NCBI RefSeq assembly: GCF_003710105.1 | Contig: NZ_CP033325.1 | Coordinates: 2,046,001-2,110,000, forward strand | Source of the DNA: Georgenia faecalis | Lineage (GTDB): Bacteria; Actinomycetota; Actinomycetes; Actinomycetales; Actinomycetaceae | Direction of reading: 5' to 3' | Length of the DNA stretch: 64,000 bases | Shown here: positions 8,076-17,600 of the stretch, in pieces | Position numbering within the stretch: the stretch's first letter is position 1 | How the letters are laid out: each line of letters opens with the position of its first letter | The notes under the pieces: model-generated | Told to the model about the DNA's origin: nothing | The model's input: only the letters and a program-made list of their open reading frames with translations | The model's database searches: none | Made by a program: the position numbers and the translations under genes

Positions 8076-11000
8076 CCCCGCGCCACGTCTGCGCGCCGGA
8101 ACCGCAGGGTCACGAGCTCGAAGGGGCGCAGCGAGAGACGGACGTCCCCGGCGTCCCAGGCGCGCGGGCGCGTCGGGTCGGCGTCGCCGAGGGGGCGCTC
8201 GAGGAGGTCGGTCGCCACCGCACCCGCGCACGGGAAGTCCGCGGCCACGCGCACCGTCGCCCGGGCCCCGTGCGACTCGTACAGCCGGACGACGACGTCG
8301 CCGCTGCCGTCGTCGGCGAGCTTGACCGTCTCGACCACCGCCGACCCTTCGCTCGCACGGATCAGCGGAGCCACGGGGGCGCTCGTCACCGGCCGGAGCG
8401 GAAGGTTGGTCCGGTACCCCTCGCGGATCGTCTCGGCCAGGTCTCCCGGCACGAGGACCGTGGTGAACCGGTGGACACCCTGGTCCGCTTCCGGGTCGGG
8501 GAAGAGCGGGGCCTTGAGCAGCGTCTGACGCACCCGGGAGTAGGTGCCGCCGCCGGGACGGGCGTGCCGCGTGACGTCGTGCCCGTAGACCGCGTCGTTG
8601 ACGACGCCGAGCCCGACGGCGGCGTCGGCCACGTGGACCCAGCGGTGGGCCACCGTCTCGAACCGGGCCTGGTCCCACGACGTGTTCTCGTGCGTGGGCC
8701 GGTCGATGTGGCCGAACTGGATCTCGCTGCGCGCCGACGCGGTGTGCACATCGACGGGGAACGCGAGCTTGAGCATGCGCTGACGCTCGTGCCAGTCCAC
8801 CTCGGTGTCGATCTGCAGCGCCGACCGACCGGCGTGGAGCCGGACGACCTGACGCAGGCGGGAGTCGCCGAACACCCGCTCGATCTCCAGCCCCACCTCG
8901 CCGGGCGCGGCGGGCAGGGGCGCCACGGACGTGGCCTCGGCGAGGTCCCGGGCGGTGTGCCGGTACTCCGCGTCGAGGTCCCACGCGTCGAACCGGCGCG
9001 GGGCGTCCACGAAGAGCTGCGGGAGGTTCCCACGCTGGCCCGGCGGGACGTACTCCTCGCCTCCCCGCCGGTCGACCAGCGAGGTGATGAGACCCTGCCC
9101 GTCGAAACAGGCACGCAGGGACCCGTTCTGCAGCACCCACCCGTCGTCGGCGCGCTCGCAGGTCACGTCGTCGGCCTCGGCGTGCGCCTCGCCCACCGAG
9201 AAGGGCGCCACTCCTGCGATCGGGAACGGGCCGGCGTTGGCCATCGCGGGGACCGCAGGCCCGGTCCCCGCGGCGGCGAGCGCGTCCAGCGAGGAGGAGA
9301 TGATCTCCTGCGTCCACGCGGCGACCTGGCGGTACTCCTCCTCGGCCTGGTCGTACACCCAGCCGATCGACGAGCCGGGCAGGATGTCGTGGAACTGGTT
9401 GAGCAGGACGAGGTGCCAGGCCTCGCGCAGCCGCTCGGCGGGGTAGGGCGCGCCCGTCCGGACGGTCGCCGTCGCCGCCCACAGCTCCGCCTCGTGGAGC
9501 AGGTGCTCGCTGCGGCGGTTGGCCCGCTTCGTGCGCGCCTGTGAGGCGTACACCCCGCGATGGCTCTCCAGGTACAGCTCCCCCGCCCAGACCGGTGGTG
9601 ATACCAGCTCCGCCTGGGCATTCGCGAAGAACACGGCGGGATTGGCGTGGCGGACCGTCGGGGACCCCTCGAGGGATGCCGCGCGCCGGGCGGCCGCCAT
9701 CATCTCCCGGGTGGGCCCGCCTCCCCCGTCCCCGAACCCGAACGGGACCAGGGATGCCGTCGCCTCTCCCTTCTGCGAGAAGTTGCCGACCAGGTAGGCC
9801 AGCTCGTCCTGGGACAGCTGCGAGTTGTACGTGTCGACCGGCGGGAGGTGGGCGAAGATCCGCGAACCGTCGATGCCCTCCCAGAGGAAGCTGTGATGCG
9901 GGAAGGCGTTCGTCTCGTTCCAGGAGAGCTTCTGGGTGAGGAAGGACTCCGCCCCCGCCGCGAGCGCGATCTGCGGCAGCGCCGCGGTGAACCCGAACGA
10001 GTCCGGCAGCCACACGACGCTCGACTCCACGCCGAACTCCTCGAGGAAGAACCGTGTGCCCTCGATGAACTGGCGCGCCAGAGCCTCTCCCCCGGGCAGG
10101 TTCGTGTCGGACTCCACCCACATCCCGCCGACCGGCAGGAAGCGCCCTTCGGCGACCCGCTCGCGGATCCGCTGGTACAGGTCGGGGTAGTGCTCCTTGA
10201 CCCAGAGGTACTGCTGCGCGGAGGAGCAGGCGAACACGAGGTCCGGGTCCTCGTCCATGAGCGCGAGGACGTTGGAGAACGTCCTCGCGCACTTACGCAC
10301 GGTCTCCCGGGTGGGCCACAGCCACGCGGAGTCGATGTGCGCGTGGCCGACCGCGTAGACGCGGTGGGCGCTGCCTTCCGCCGGCACCGCGAGCACGGGA
10401 GCGAGGATGCGCCTGGCCTCGGCGACGCCGGCGCGGACGTCACCCGGGTCGACGGCGTCCATCGCGGCGTGCAGCGCCGCGACGACGCGCGCGCGTCGCG
10501 ACGACGCCTCGGGGAGCACCCGCGTGAGGCCCCACAGGGTCTCGATGTCGCGCGCGAGCTCCCAGGCGTCCTCATCGGTGCGGACGAGCTCGATACGTCC
10601 ACGGCGGTACAGCGGGTCGCCTGCGTGCTGCCTGCGCCCCAGCTCGGTGGGCGTGAACGACTCGCCGTCGAGGACGTCGGGGTTCGCCGCCGCCTCGACG
10701 AACACCGTGAACGACTCACCGGGCGCCGCCGGCACCCGCACACGGTCATTCCTCGGCTCGATGCCCTTGAGCACCCGCCCGGAGTCGTCGTAGACGAGGG
10801 CCTCGACCTGGAACCCGACGCCGTCCCCGGCGAACCCGGGATCGACGCGCAGCTCGACCCGCCCCCCGGCTCCGGCCCAGGCGTCGGGGACCCGCCCGTC
10901 CACGCGCATCCAGAGCGTGCTCCACGCGCTCCCCCAGGCGGTGCCCTCCGGCATGGGGCCGAACGTCCGCTCGACGGCGCGGTCGAACGGCACCGGTTCG

Positions 11001-11119
11001 AACGGCGCCGGCCAAGCCGTCACTCTCACCCCGGCGCGGTCGGCGACGAGGGCGGGCTCGACCCGGTCACGCACGAAGCGCGCGAGACGCTGGTCGAGGG
11101 ACTGCTGGGGTGCTCGCAC
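8072..11119 (-). CDS. Alpha-mannosidase, glycoside hydrolase family 38
   Basis: Cytoplasmic GH38 alpha-mannosidase, 1015 aa, close to the usual 1000 aa. The zinc-binding motif is GHAHIDSAWLWP (His261 and Asp263). The nucleophile aspartate is in WLPDSFGF (Asp373). A middle three-helix region and a C-terminal beta-sandwich domain ending in SLRPFELVTLRF follow. The start is taken as GTG 11119 because it follows GGAGGAG with 6-nt spacing; the open frame upstream lacks family similarity. It is first in an operon with the esterase and ROK repressor. No signal peptide, so it should trim manno-oligosaccharides after uptake. Linkage preference cannot be told from sequence. Confidence 0.93.
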   Translation of the reverse strand: MRAPQQSLDQRLARFVRDRVEPALVADRAGVRVTAWPAPFEPVPFDRAVERTFGPMPEGTAWGSAWSTLWMRVDGRVPDAWAGAGGRVELRVDPGFAGDGVGFQVEALVYDDSGRVLKGIEPRNDRVRVPAAPGESFTVFVEAAANPDVLDGESFTPTELGRRQHAGDPLYRRGRIELVRTDEDAWELARDIETLWGLTRVLPEASSRRARVVAALHAAMDAVDPGDVRAGVAEARRILAPVLAVPAEGSAHRVYAVGHAHIDSAWLWPTRETVRKCARTFSNVLALMDEDPDLVFACSSAQQYLWVKEHYPDLYQRIRERVAEGRFLPVGGMWVESDTNLPGGEALARQFIEGTRFFLEEFGVESSVVWLPDSFGFTAALPQIALAAGAESFLTQKLSWNETNAFPHHSFLWEGIDGSRIFAHLPPVDTYNSQLSQDELAYLVGNFSQKGEATASLVPFGFGDGGGGPTREMMAAARRAASLEGSPTVRHANPAVFFANAQAELVSPPVWAGELYLESHRGVYASQARTKRANRRSEHLLHEAELWAATATVRTGAPYPAERLREAWHLVLLNQFHDILPGSSIGWVYDQAEEEYRQVAAWTQEIISSSLDALAAAGTGPAVPAMANAGPFPIAGVAPFSVGEAHAEADDVTCERADDGWVLQNGSLRACFDGQGLITSLVDRRGGEEYVPPGQRGNLPQLFVDAPRRFDAWDLDAEYRHTARDLAEATSVAPLPAAPGEVGLEIERVFGDSRLRQVVRLHAGRSALQIDTEVDWHERQRMLKLAFPVDVHTASARSEIQFGHIDRPTHENTSWDQARFETVAHRWVHVADAAVGLGVVNDAVYGHDVTRHARPGGGTYSRVRQTLLKAPLFPDPEADQGVHRFTTVLVPGDLAETIREGYRTNLPLRPVTSAPVAPLIRASEGSAVVETVKLADDGSGDVVVRLYESHGARATVRVAADFPCAGAVATDLLERPLGDADPTRPRAWDAGDVRLSLRPFELVTLRFRRADVARG

Positions 11120-11443
11120 GAGATCTCCTCCAGGGACAGGGGTGCCGGTCGCGACGCGGTGCGCGGTCCTTACCGGCCCAGGACGACGTTGAGGGACGCG
11201 TACTGCTTGCCGTGCACGGTCCGTCGTCCTCGATCGCGATGGTGCTCCCGCGGAGCCTCGGCCACACCACACGGACTCAAGCAGTTTGATTTATCCACGT
11301 CAAGCAGCTCGCGCGGCGCATCAGACTAGGTGCATTGCTCAGCAAACCCTTGACGCTGGTTTAGCAACCGTGTTGATATAGGCCCGCGATCGCGCCGCAC
11401 AGCCGCGGCACGGCCTTGTTCGACGACGAACCCTGGAGCTGAC
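11120..11443. promoter_or_regulatory. Divergent control region of the mannosidase operon and DUF4185 gene
   Basis: The 324-bp gap between two divergent starts is clearly more A/T-rich around 11277-11380 than its surroundings. It holds an inverted repeat TCAA-gcagt-TTGA (11277-11289), a near-perfect palindrome TTGCT-C-AGCAA (11335-11345) and a related GGTTTAGCAACC (11358-11369). A possible -35 TTGACG (11350-11355) sits between the last two, followed after 17 bp by a weak -10-like TTGATA (11373-11378), reading towards the DUF4185 gene. The shared AGCAA core and position make these good operator candidates for the ROK regulator encoded in the operon, but this is inference. Confidence 0.5.
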
Positions 11444-12979
11444 ATGACGCCGAGACGGCTCGCCCGCGCCTCCCGCCCTCACCGTCGCGCCGTCGGCGTG
11501 AGCGCGGTCTTCGCCCTCAGCTCGGGGGCACTGCTCTGCCTGTCGTCCGCGGCGGCCGCCGTGGAGGACGACGACGCCCTCCGCTGCGACGACGCAACGG
11601 CACAGCCGTCGTTGCGGGTGGCGTCGGCCTCCGCCGACGAGGAGTTCACCTCAGCGTTCCGCACGTTCGGCGACACGGGCGGAGGGTGGGAGGACCTCGG
11701 CGGATGGGCGGCGTCCGACGGCACCTACTCGGTCGAGCTCGGCGACGGCAGCGTGGCCTGGCTGATGAACGACACGTTCATGGGCCCGCTCGAGAACGGC
11801 CTCATCCAGGACGACGCACGATTCCTGCACGGCACGATCCTCCCGACCGACGACGACGGACACCCCGTCGACACGGTCACCGGGGGCACGCGGGAGGCAC
11901 CCACCTCGATCGTCGACCCGCCCGACGCGGTCAACGGCAACCCCTGGTACTGGAACGAGGACGGCCTCGTCGACGACGGCGCGCTCCGGGTGTTCCAGGC
12001 CAAGACGGCCGTCAACGACGGCGAGCCGCCGTTCAACTTCGCCTGGGTGGGGAGCGACATCGTCACCTACGACTCCGACTTCCGCGTCACCGACATCACC
12101 CCCACGTTCGGGCACCCCGGCGGCGTGCACTGGGGGGTCGAGGTGGTCACGTGCGGCGAGGACACCTACGTCTACGGGCAGAAGGACGGCTCGGGCTACG
12201 TCGCGCGGGTCCCGCGGGACGCCCTGCTGGACCAGGAGACGTGGCGGTTCCATGCGGCCGGCGACTGGGTCGAGGACGAGGACGCGGCCACCCCGATCAT
12301 CGCCAACGTGGGCGCGGTCTTCTCCGTCTCCCTCATCGACGGCACGTTCGTCCTGGCCTCGACCGAGACCTTCGGCCCGTTCGGCGGCCACACGATCGAC
12401 GCCGCCGTCAGCGGTGCCGCTCAGGGCCCCTTCGTGGACCGTCGCGCGGTGTACACCGCACCCGAGGGCCGTGAGGGGATGCTCGCGCCCTACAACGTCG
12501 CGGGCCACCCCTGGCTCAGCGAGGACGGCACCCTCCTGCTGTCGTACAACGTCAACGCCATGAGCCACGACGACGTGCTGGCGGACCCGAACAACTATCG
12601 GCCCCGCTTCGTCTCGCTCACCCTCGCCCCGACGGACGACGGAGGCGTGGACCCGACGCCCGACCCCACGCCGACCCCGACGCCCGACCCGACGCCTTCC
12701 CCCGACCCCACACCGACGCCCGACCCGACGCCTTCCCCCGACCCCGCGCCGACCCCGACGCCCGACGCCACGCCTGACCCGGGTCCGCCCGGTACGGGCG
12801 GGAACGACCCCGCCGACGCGGCGCCGGACCCGGCGGCGGGTGCCGGAGGCGGGTCCCGCCCGGGCGCCCTGCCCACCACGGGCGCTGACACCGGCGCGTT
12901 GGTCGGCGCAGCCCTACTCTCGGCGGTGACCATCGCCGCGGGAACCGCGCTGCGGAGGACGCTGGCCCCGCACCGCTGA
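11444..12979 (+). CDS. Sortase-anchored DUF4185 surface protein (possible GH183-like arabinanase)
   Basis: 511-aa secreted wall protein. A signal peptide (to about residue 39) precedes a DUF4185 beta-propeller domain (about 60-400), recognised by GWAASDGTYSVEL, SVAWLMNDTFMG and a terminal HPWLSEDGTLLLSYN. Next come a Pro-Thr-Asp-rich spacer made of TPDPTPSPDP repeats (about 400-450), then LPTTG (476-480), a hydrophobic helix and a basic tail. DUF4185 includes enzymes now classed as GH183 endo-D-arabinanases; whether this member is active is unknown. The ATG at 11444 has GGAG 6 nt upstream. It is divergent from the mannosidase operon. The sortase that would anchor it is not encoded nearby. Confidence 0.88.
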   Translation: MTPRRLARASRPHRRAVGVSAVFALSSGALLCLSSAAAAVEDDDALRCDDATAQPSLRVASASADEEFTSAFRTFGDTGGGWEDLGGWAASDGTYSVELGDGSVAWLMNDTFMGPLENGLIQDDARFLHGTILPTDDDGHPVDTVTGGTREAPTSIVDPPDAVNGNPWYWNEDGLVDDGALRVFQAKTAVNDGEPPFNFAWVGSDIVTYDSDFRVTDITPTFGHPGGVHWGVEVVTCGEDTYVYGQKDGSGYVARVPRDALLDQETWRFHAAGDWVEDEDAATPIIANVGAVFSVSLIDGTFVLASTETFGPFGGHTIDAAVSGAAQGPFVDRRAVYTAPEGREGMLAPYNVAGHPWLSEDGTLLLSYNVNAMSHDDVLADPNNYRPRFVSLTLAPTDDGGVDPTPDPTPTPTPDPTPSPDPTPTPDPTPSPDPAPTPTPDATPDPGPPGTGGNDPADAAPDPAAGAGGGSRPGALPTTGADTGALVGAALLSAVTIAAGTALRRTLAPHR

Positions 12980-12986
12980 GCCACCA

Positions 12987-13055
12987 GCACGGGCGTGGCC
13001 GCCGGCAGGCGCGCCCGGGCCAGGTTCCGGCTTCACGCCGTGGTCACGCCCGTGC
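12987..13055. terminator. Inverted repeat downstream of the DUF4185 gene
   Basis: Two perfectly complementary 11-bp arms, GCACGGGCGTG (12987-12997) and CACGCCCGTGC (13045-13055), begin 7 nt after the stop of the DUF4185 gene. They could close a large stem-loop acting as a factor-dependent or structural terminator. There is no T-tract. The rest of 12980-13106 shows nothing else recognisable before the tandem repeat array begins. Confidence 0.4.
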
Positions 13056-13106
13056 GGAGCGGCGGGGCCCGGGGCGCCCCTCGCGGTGGGCGCGCGCCGG
13101 AATTGG

Positions 13107-13605
13107 CGAACTCGGCGTGAACCGGCGAACCCGGCACGAACTAGCGAACTCGGCGTCCTGCCCGACGCCGAGTTCGCCATTGTGTGCCGAGTTCGCCAGG
13201 CAGAACTATCGAACTCGGCACGAACCAGCGAACTCGGCAGGAACCGGCGAACTCGGCGTGAACCGGCGAACTCGGCGTCCTGCCCGACGCCGAGTTCGCC
13301 ATTGTGTGCCGAGTTCGCCAGGCAGAACTATCGAACTCGGCACGAACCAGCGAACTCAGCACGAACCAGCGAACTCAGCACGAACCAGCGAACTCGGCAC
13401 GAACCAGCGAACTCGGCGTCCTGCCCGACGCCGAGTTCGCCACTTTGTGCCGAGTTCGCCAGGCAGAACTATCGAACTCGGCACGAACCAGCGAACTCGG
13501 CAGCAACTAGCGAACTGGGCACGAACTAGCGAACTCGGCACGAACCAGCGAACTCGGCACGAACCAGCGAACTCGGCACGAACCGGCGAACTCGGCGGCG
13601 TCGGG
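13107..13605. repeat. 19-bp tandem repeat array with three perfect hairpins
   Basis: About 500 bp of non-coding repeat fill the space between two convergent genes. The unit is 19 bp, CGAACTCGGCACGAACCAG with small variations, and starts at 13107, 13126, 13145, 13210, 13229, 13248, 13267, 13332, 13351, 13370, 13389, 13408, 13473, 13492, 13511, 13530, 13549, 13568 and 13587. Three units run into the same inverted copy, giving perfect hairpins with 14-15 bp stems and the 6-nt loop CTGCCC at 13144-13177, 13265-13300 and 13407-13440. Each hairpin is followed, after a shared spacer, by a new run of units exactly 65 bp after the hairpin unit start. The higher-order period is 122 then 141 bp, differing by one unit. 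Open frames across it are artefacts of the repeat. Confidence 0.93.
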
Positions 13606-13606
13606 G

Positions 13607-14602
13607 TCAGACCCGGGTGCGCTCGGCGAAGGCCTGCGCGAGCCGCTCCCCGGCGACGCCGGCGCCCAGGAGCACGTGGAGGAGGAGCCGCGCCTTGCGC
13701 CCCGACAGCTCGCCGGCGAGCAGGACGCCGACGCCGCGCAGGTACATCTCCGAGCCCACGTACCCGTACGTCACCCGGCCGGTGCCGCCGCGCGTGGTCC
13801 GGGAGGACACGGCCACGACGGCGCCCTGGGACACGGCGCCCGCGAGGACCTCGGCGGTGGCCGCGGACGTGTGGCCGAGACCGCTGCCGTCGACGACGAG
13901 GGCGCCGAACCCGGCGTCGAGCAGGGCGCGCACCACGCGGCCGTCGTCGGCGAGCGGCGCCTCCACGAGGGCGACGTCGACCGGTCCGGGAGGCGGCGGG
14001 GGCAGGGGCGCCGGACGCGGCGGTGCGGGCGCGGCGAACCGGACCTGCTGCTCGAGGATGCGCCCGGCCGGGCCGAAGCCGGGTGAGGCGAACGCGTCGA
14101 GCGCCGTCGAGCTGGTCTTGGTGACCCGGGCCGCGAGGTGGATCTCGTCGTTGAGGACGACGAGCGCCCCGCGCCCGCGCGCGTCCGCAGCGAGGGCGGT
14201 GTTGGCCGCGGCGAGGAGGTTCGCCGGCGCGTCCGTGCCGGGGGCGTCGGCCGGGCGCATGGCCCCGGTGACGACGAGCGCCTCGGGGCGGTCCCAGAGC
14301 AGGTCGAGCAGGTAGGCGGTCTCCTCGAGGGTGTCCGTGCCGTGGGTGAGGACGACGCCGCGGGCGCCGTCGTCCACCTGGCCCCGCGCCCAGCGCAGGG
14401 CGTTGAGGACGTCGTCGACGGTGATCGAGGCGGACGGCTTGGCGCAGATGCTCGCGTGCCGCACGGCGGCCAGCGCGGCGAGCTGGGGGACGCCGCGGAC
14501 GAGCTCGGCGGCGTCGAGGGTGGGCAGCGCTCCGACGTCGGGCACGGGCGAGGTCATGGCGATGGTCCCGCCGAGGGCACCGACGGAGAGGAGGGGCTGC
14601 AC
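13607..14602 (-). CDS. L-asparaginase
   Basis: 331-aa asparaginase that hydrolyses asparagine to aspartate and ammonia. The N-terminal catalytic threonine lies in GGTIAMTS, the second catalytic pair in HGTDTLEETAY, and the lysine of the triad in TKTSSTALDAF. VVTGAMRP is also a family motif. No signal peptide is seen, so it is probably cytosolic (type I-like) or exported by an unrecognised route. The start is GTG 14602, 5 nt after the stop of the helicase gene, with a weak ribosome site; starting at the internal ATG would delete the catalytic motif. Its 3' end abuts the 19-bp repeat array. Confidence 0.9.
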   Translation of the reverse strand: MQPLLSVGALGGTIAMTSPVPDVGALPTLDAAELVRGVPQLAALAAVRHASICAKPSASITVDDVLNALRWARGQVDDGARGVVLTHGTDTLEETAYLLDLLWDRPEALVVTGAMRPADAPGTDAPANLLAAANTALAADARGRGALVVLNDEIHLAARVTKTSSTALDAFASPGFGPAGRILEQQVRFAAPAPPRPAPLPPPPPGPVDVALVEAPLADDGRVVRALLDAGFGALVVDGSGLGHTSAATAEVLAGAVSQGAVVAVSSRTTRGGTGRVTYGYVGSEMYLRGVGVLLAGELSGRKARLLLHVLLGAGVAGERLAQAFAERTRV

Positions 14603-14607
14603 GTCTA

Positions 14608-17600
14608 CTAGTGTCGCCGATCCAGTCCGAGGAAGGCCCCGAGCTCCTCGAGCCGCTCGGGCCGGTTCGGGAGGTAGTCCGTCAGCGCGGGCGAGCGGAC
14701 GACGACGGCGCACCACTGCCCGCGGGAGACGGCGACGTTGACCCGGTTGCGGCTGAGGAGGAACTCCATGCCGCGCGGCACGTCCTCCGGCGTGGACGCC
14801 GCCAGGGAGACGATCACCACCGGCGCCTGCTGCCCCTGGAACTTGTCGACGGTGCCGACCCGCACCTCGCCGAGCCCCGCGGCGGCGAGGGCGCGCCGGA
14901 CGGTCCACACCTGGGCGTTGTAGGCGGCGACGACGAGGACGTCGCGCTCCCCGAGCGGCCGGTCCTCCCCGGCGGCGGGGTCCCGCCAGCGCCGACCGAG
15001 GACGGCGCGCACCTCCCCCGCCACGGCGGCCGCCTCCTCCCGCGAGGCCACGGCGTTGCCCTCGTGGACGACCGCGACGGTGCGGACCCCGGGCGCGACG
15101 CCCTCGAGGGACCGTTCGGCGGTGCACGGCATGGAGCGGAGGCGGTCCTCGTAGGACAGCCGGGAGACGGCGGCGCACAGGTCCGGGTGCATCCGCCACG
15201 TGCGGGCGAGGAAGTACCCGTGGCTCTCCGGCAGGGTGTCGTGCCCGTCGGTGAGCCAGCCCAGCGCGGAGCGGTCGACGGGCTCGGGGTGGCGGCCCTG
15301 GCTCACCTGCGGGAGCTGCTGCGGGTCCCCGAGGAGGAGGAGGTTGCGGGCGGCCGTGGAGACGGCGAGGGTGTTGGCAAGGCTGAACTGGCCGGCCTCG
15401 TCGACGACGAGGAGGTCGAGCGGGACGTCGGGCAGCCGCGTGGGGTTGGTGAAGTCCCACGCCGTCCCGCCCACCACGAGCCCCCCGGGCTGGGCGGCGT
15501 AGAACGCCGGGAACCGGGTGTCCTTCACCCACGTCCACGGCGCGTCGCCACCGGTGCCCGACGGGGCCTTCTTCCCGATCCGGTCGGCGGGCACCCCGGC
15601 GGAGGCGACGGCGTGGAGCATGTTCTCCACGACCGCGTGGGACTGCGCGACGACCCCGACCCGCCACCCCTGCTCGACGAGGCGGGCGATGACCCGGGAC
15701 CCGACGAACGTCTTCCCGGTACCCGGCGGGCCCTGGACGGCGAGGTAGGAGCCGTCGAGGTCGCGCAGCGCAGCGGTGATCGCCTCGATGGAGCCGTCCG
15801 GGTGGTCGCGCGGCACCGGCAGGGCGGCACCCCCGCGCAGCCGCGGCGGCACCCGGCGCAGGAGGTCGAGGGCGGGCTGGGCCGGGACGTGCGGCAGGGC
15901 CGCGACCACCCGCTCGGCGAGGCCGCGGACGGCCTCCTCCAGGCTCGTGGTCGACGGCCCGCAGGCCGGCACCAGGGCCATGGGGACGGCGTCGTGCACG
16001 CAGTCCGAGGCGCGCAGCCCCTCCTCGACGACGAGGACGTCCCGCCCGTCGTCGAGGGCGTCGACCGCGCGGACGGTGAGCTTCTCGCCCCACCCGCGCC
16101 GGCCGGAGGTCGACGTCTTGAGGCACCCGGGCAGGGGCGCGTCGTAGAGCGTCCAGGCGGTGGCACCCGCGGTGAGCTCGCTGCCCGGCTCAAGGCGGCC
16201 GACCATCCGCAGCAACCGGACGGGCACCCGCTTGCCGGGCGGCACGCCCCACGGCTCGAGGACCTCGACCTCGTCGGCGACGAAGGTGTTGCGAGCATCG
16301 GTCCACTCCGCCGGGTCTGCCGAGAGCCGGTCGTAGTGCGCCCACCAGAACGGCTTGGCCTCGCGCCGGTGGTACCCGAGGGCGGCCGCGAGCAGAGCGA
16401 GCGCCTGGTCGTCGGCGTCCCGCGCCGGCCCGTCGCCGGCCGCGGCGAGAAGACGCTCGACGAGGACCCGGTCGGCCAGGTCGTCCCGGCGGGGGGCGTC
16501 GGCGTCGTCGGGTCCGGCGGCCGGGGCCCCGGGCCGGGCCCCGAGCCGGGCCGCCTCGGCGAGCAGCCAGTCCCGCAGGCGCAGGGTGGACAGACAGTCG
16601 ACGCGGTTGTACGCGGCGATCTGGCCCAGGCGGCGCTGCCACTCGGCGTCGTCGCCCGCGTCACGGCGCTCGCACGCCTCGGCGTACTCGACGATGGAGT
16701 CCCCGGCCGTGGTGACCTCGCCGGCGCGCGCGGCCGGCATGTACAGCGGCTCGAGCTTCTTGAGCGAGTAGGAGTCCTGGCCGGTGCGCAGGCTCGCCCG
16801 CACCGTGGCGTAGAGGTCGACGAGCACGCCCTCGCGCAGGAGCTGGTCGACGACGTCCTCGCCCACCCCGTGCCGCCCGGCCAGGCGCAGCAGCGCCGTC
16901 TTCTCGTAGGCGGCGTAGTGGTAGACGCGCATGCCGGGGTGGGCGGCGCGCCGGGCGGTGACGTAGGCGAGGAAGTCCTCCAGCGCCTGCTTCTCCTGGG
17001 CGCGGTCGTGCGCCCAGAACGGGCGGAACACCGGCTCGGCACCGGCCGCGGTGGGCGCCTCGACCACCCCGAAGAGGTACTCCAGCCCCCAGGCGTCCTC
17101 CCCCGCGCCGCCGTCCTCGCTCCACAGGGGGTCCCCCTCGAAGTCGAAGAAGACGTCGCCGGGGTTCGGTGCCGGCAGCGCCGCGATCGCCGCGGTCGCG
17201 TGGATCTCGTGACGGACCGCGCCGGGAGCCGTGCCCGGCGCCCCCGGCCCCGGGGGCTGCTGGGCGACCTGGAGGCGCGCCTGGGCGCGGAGCTTCTCCA
17301 CCGTCGCGGTGCCGATGCCGGCCACCGCCGCGTCGCCGACGGCGAGGGCGTCGATGGTCGCGATCCCGGCGGCGCGCAGCCGGGCCCGCTGGGTCACCCG
17401 CAGGCCGGCCACGAGGAGCACGTCCCGGCGGGCCGCGAGCTCGGGGGCGCAGACGGCGCAGCGCAGGCAGGCCCGGTACCGCTCGTCGCCCCACGCCACG
17501 GGCCCGGCCTCCGCCTGGTGGCCGTCGAGGATCGCCTCCAGCCGCGCCCGCCGGTCCCGGTAGACGGGGAGCAGGTCCGCCAGGCGGTGGCTGGTCCGCG

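Noticed and set aside
6891-10292. 1133-aa minus-strand frame
   Set aside because: Only codons from 8075 onward encode the SGNH hydrolase; the rest is a shadow of the GH38 gene.
13107-13605. CRISPR array
   Set aside because: Repeats are contiguous with no unique spacers, the unit is too short and no cas gene is in the window.
13086-14124. Plus- and minus-strand frames across the repeat array
   Set aside because: They merely translate the 19-bp repeat, have no start signal and end in shadows of the asparaginase gene.
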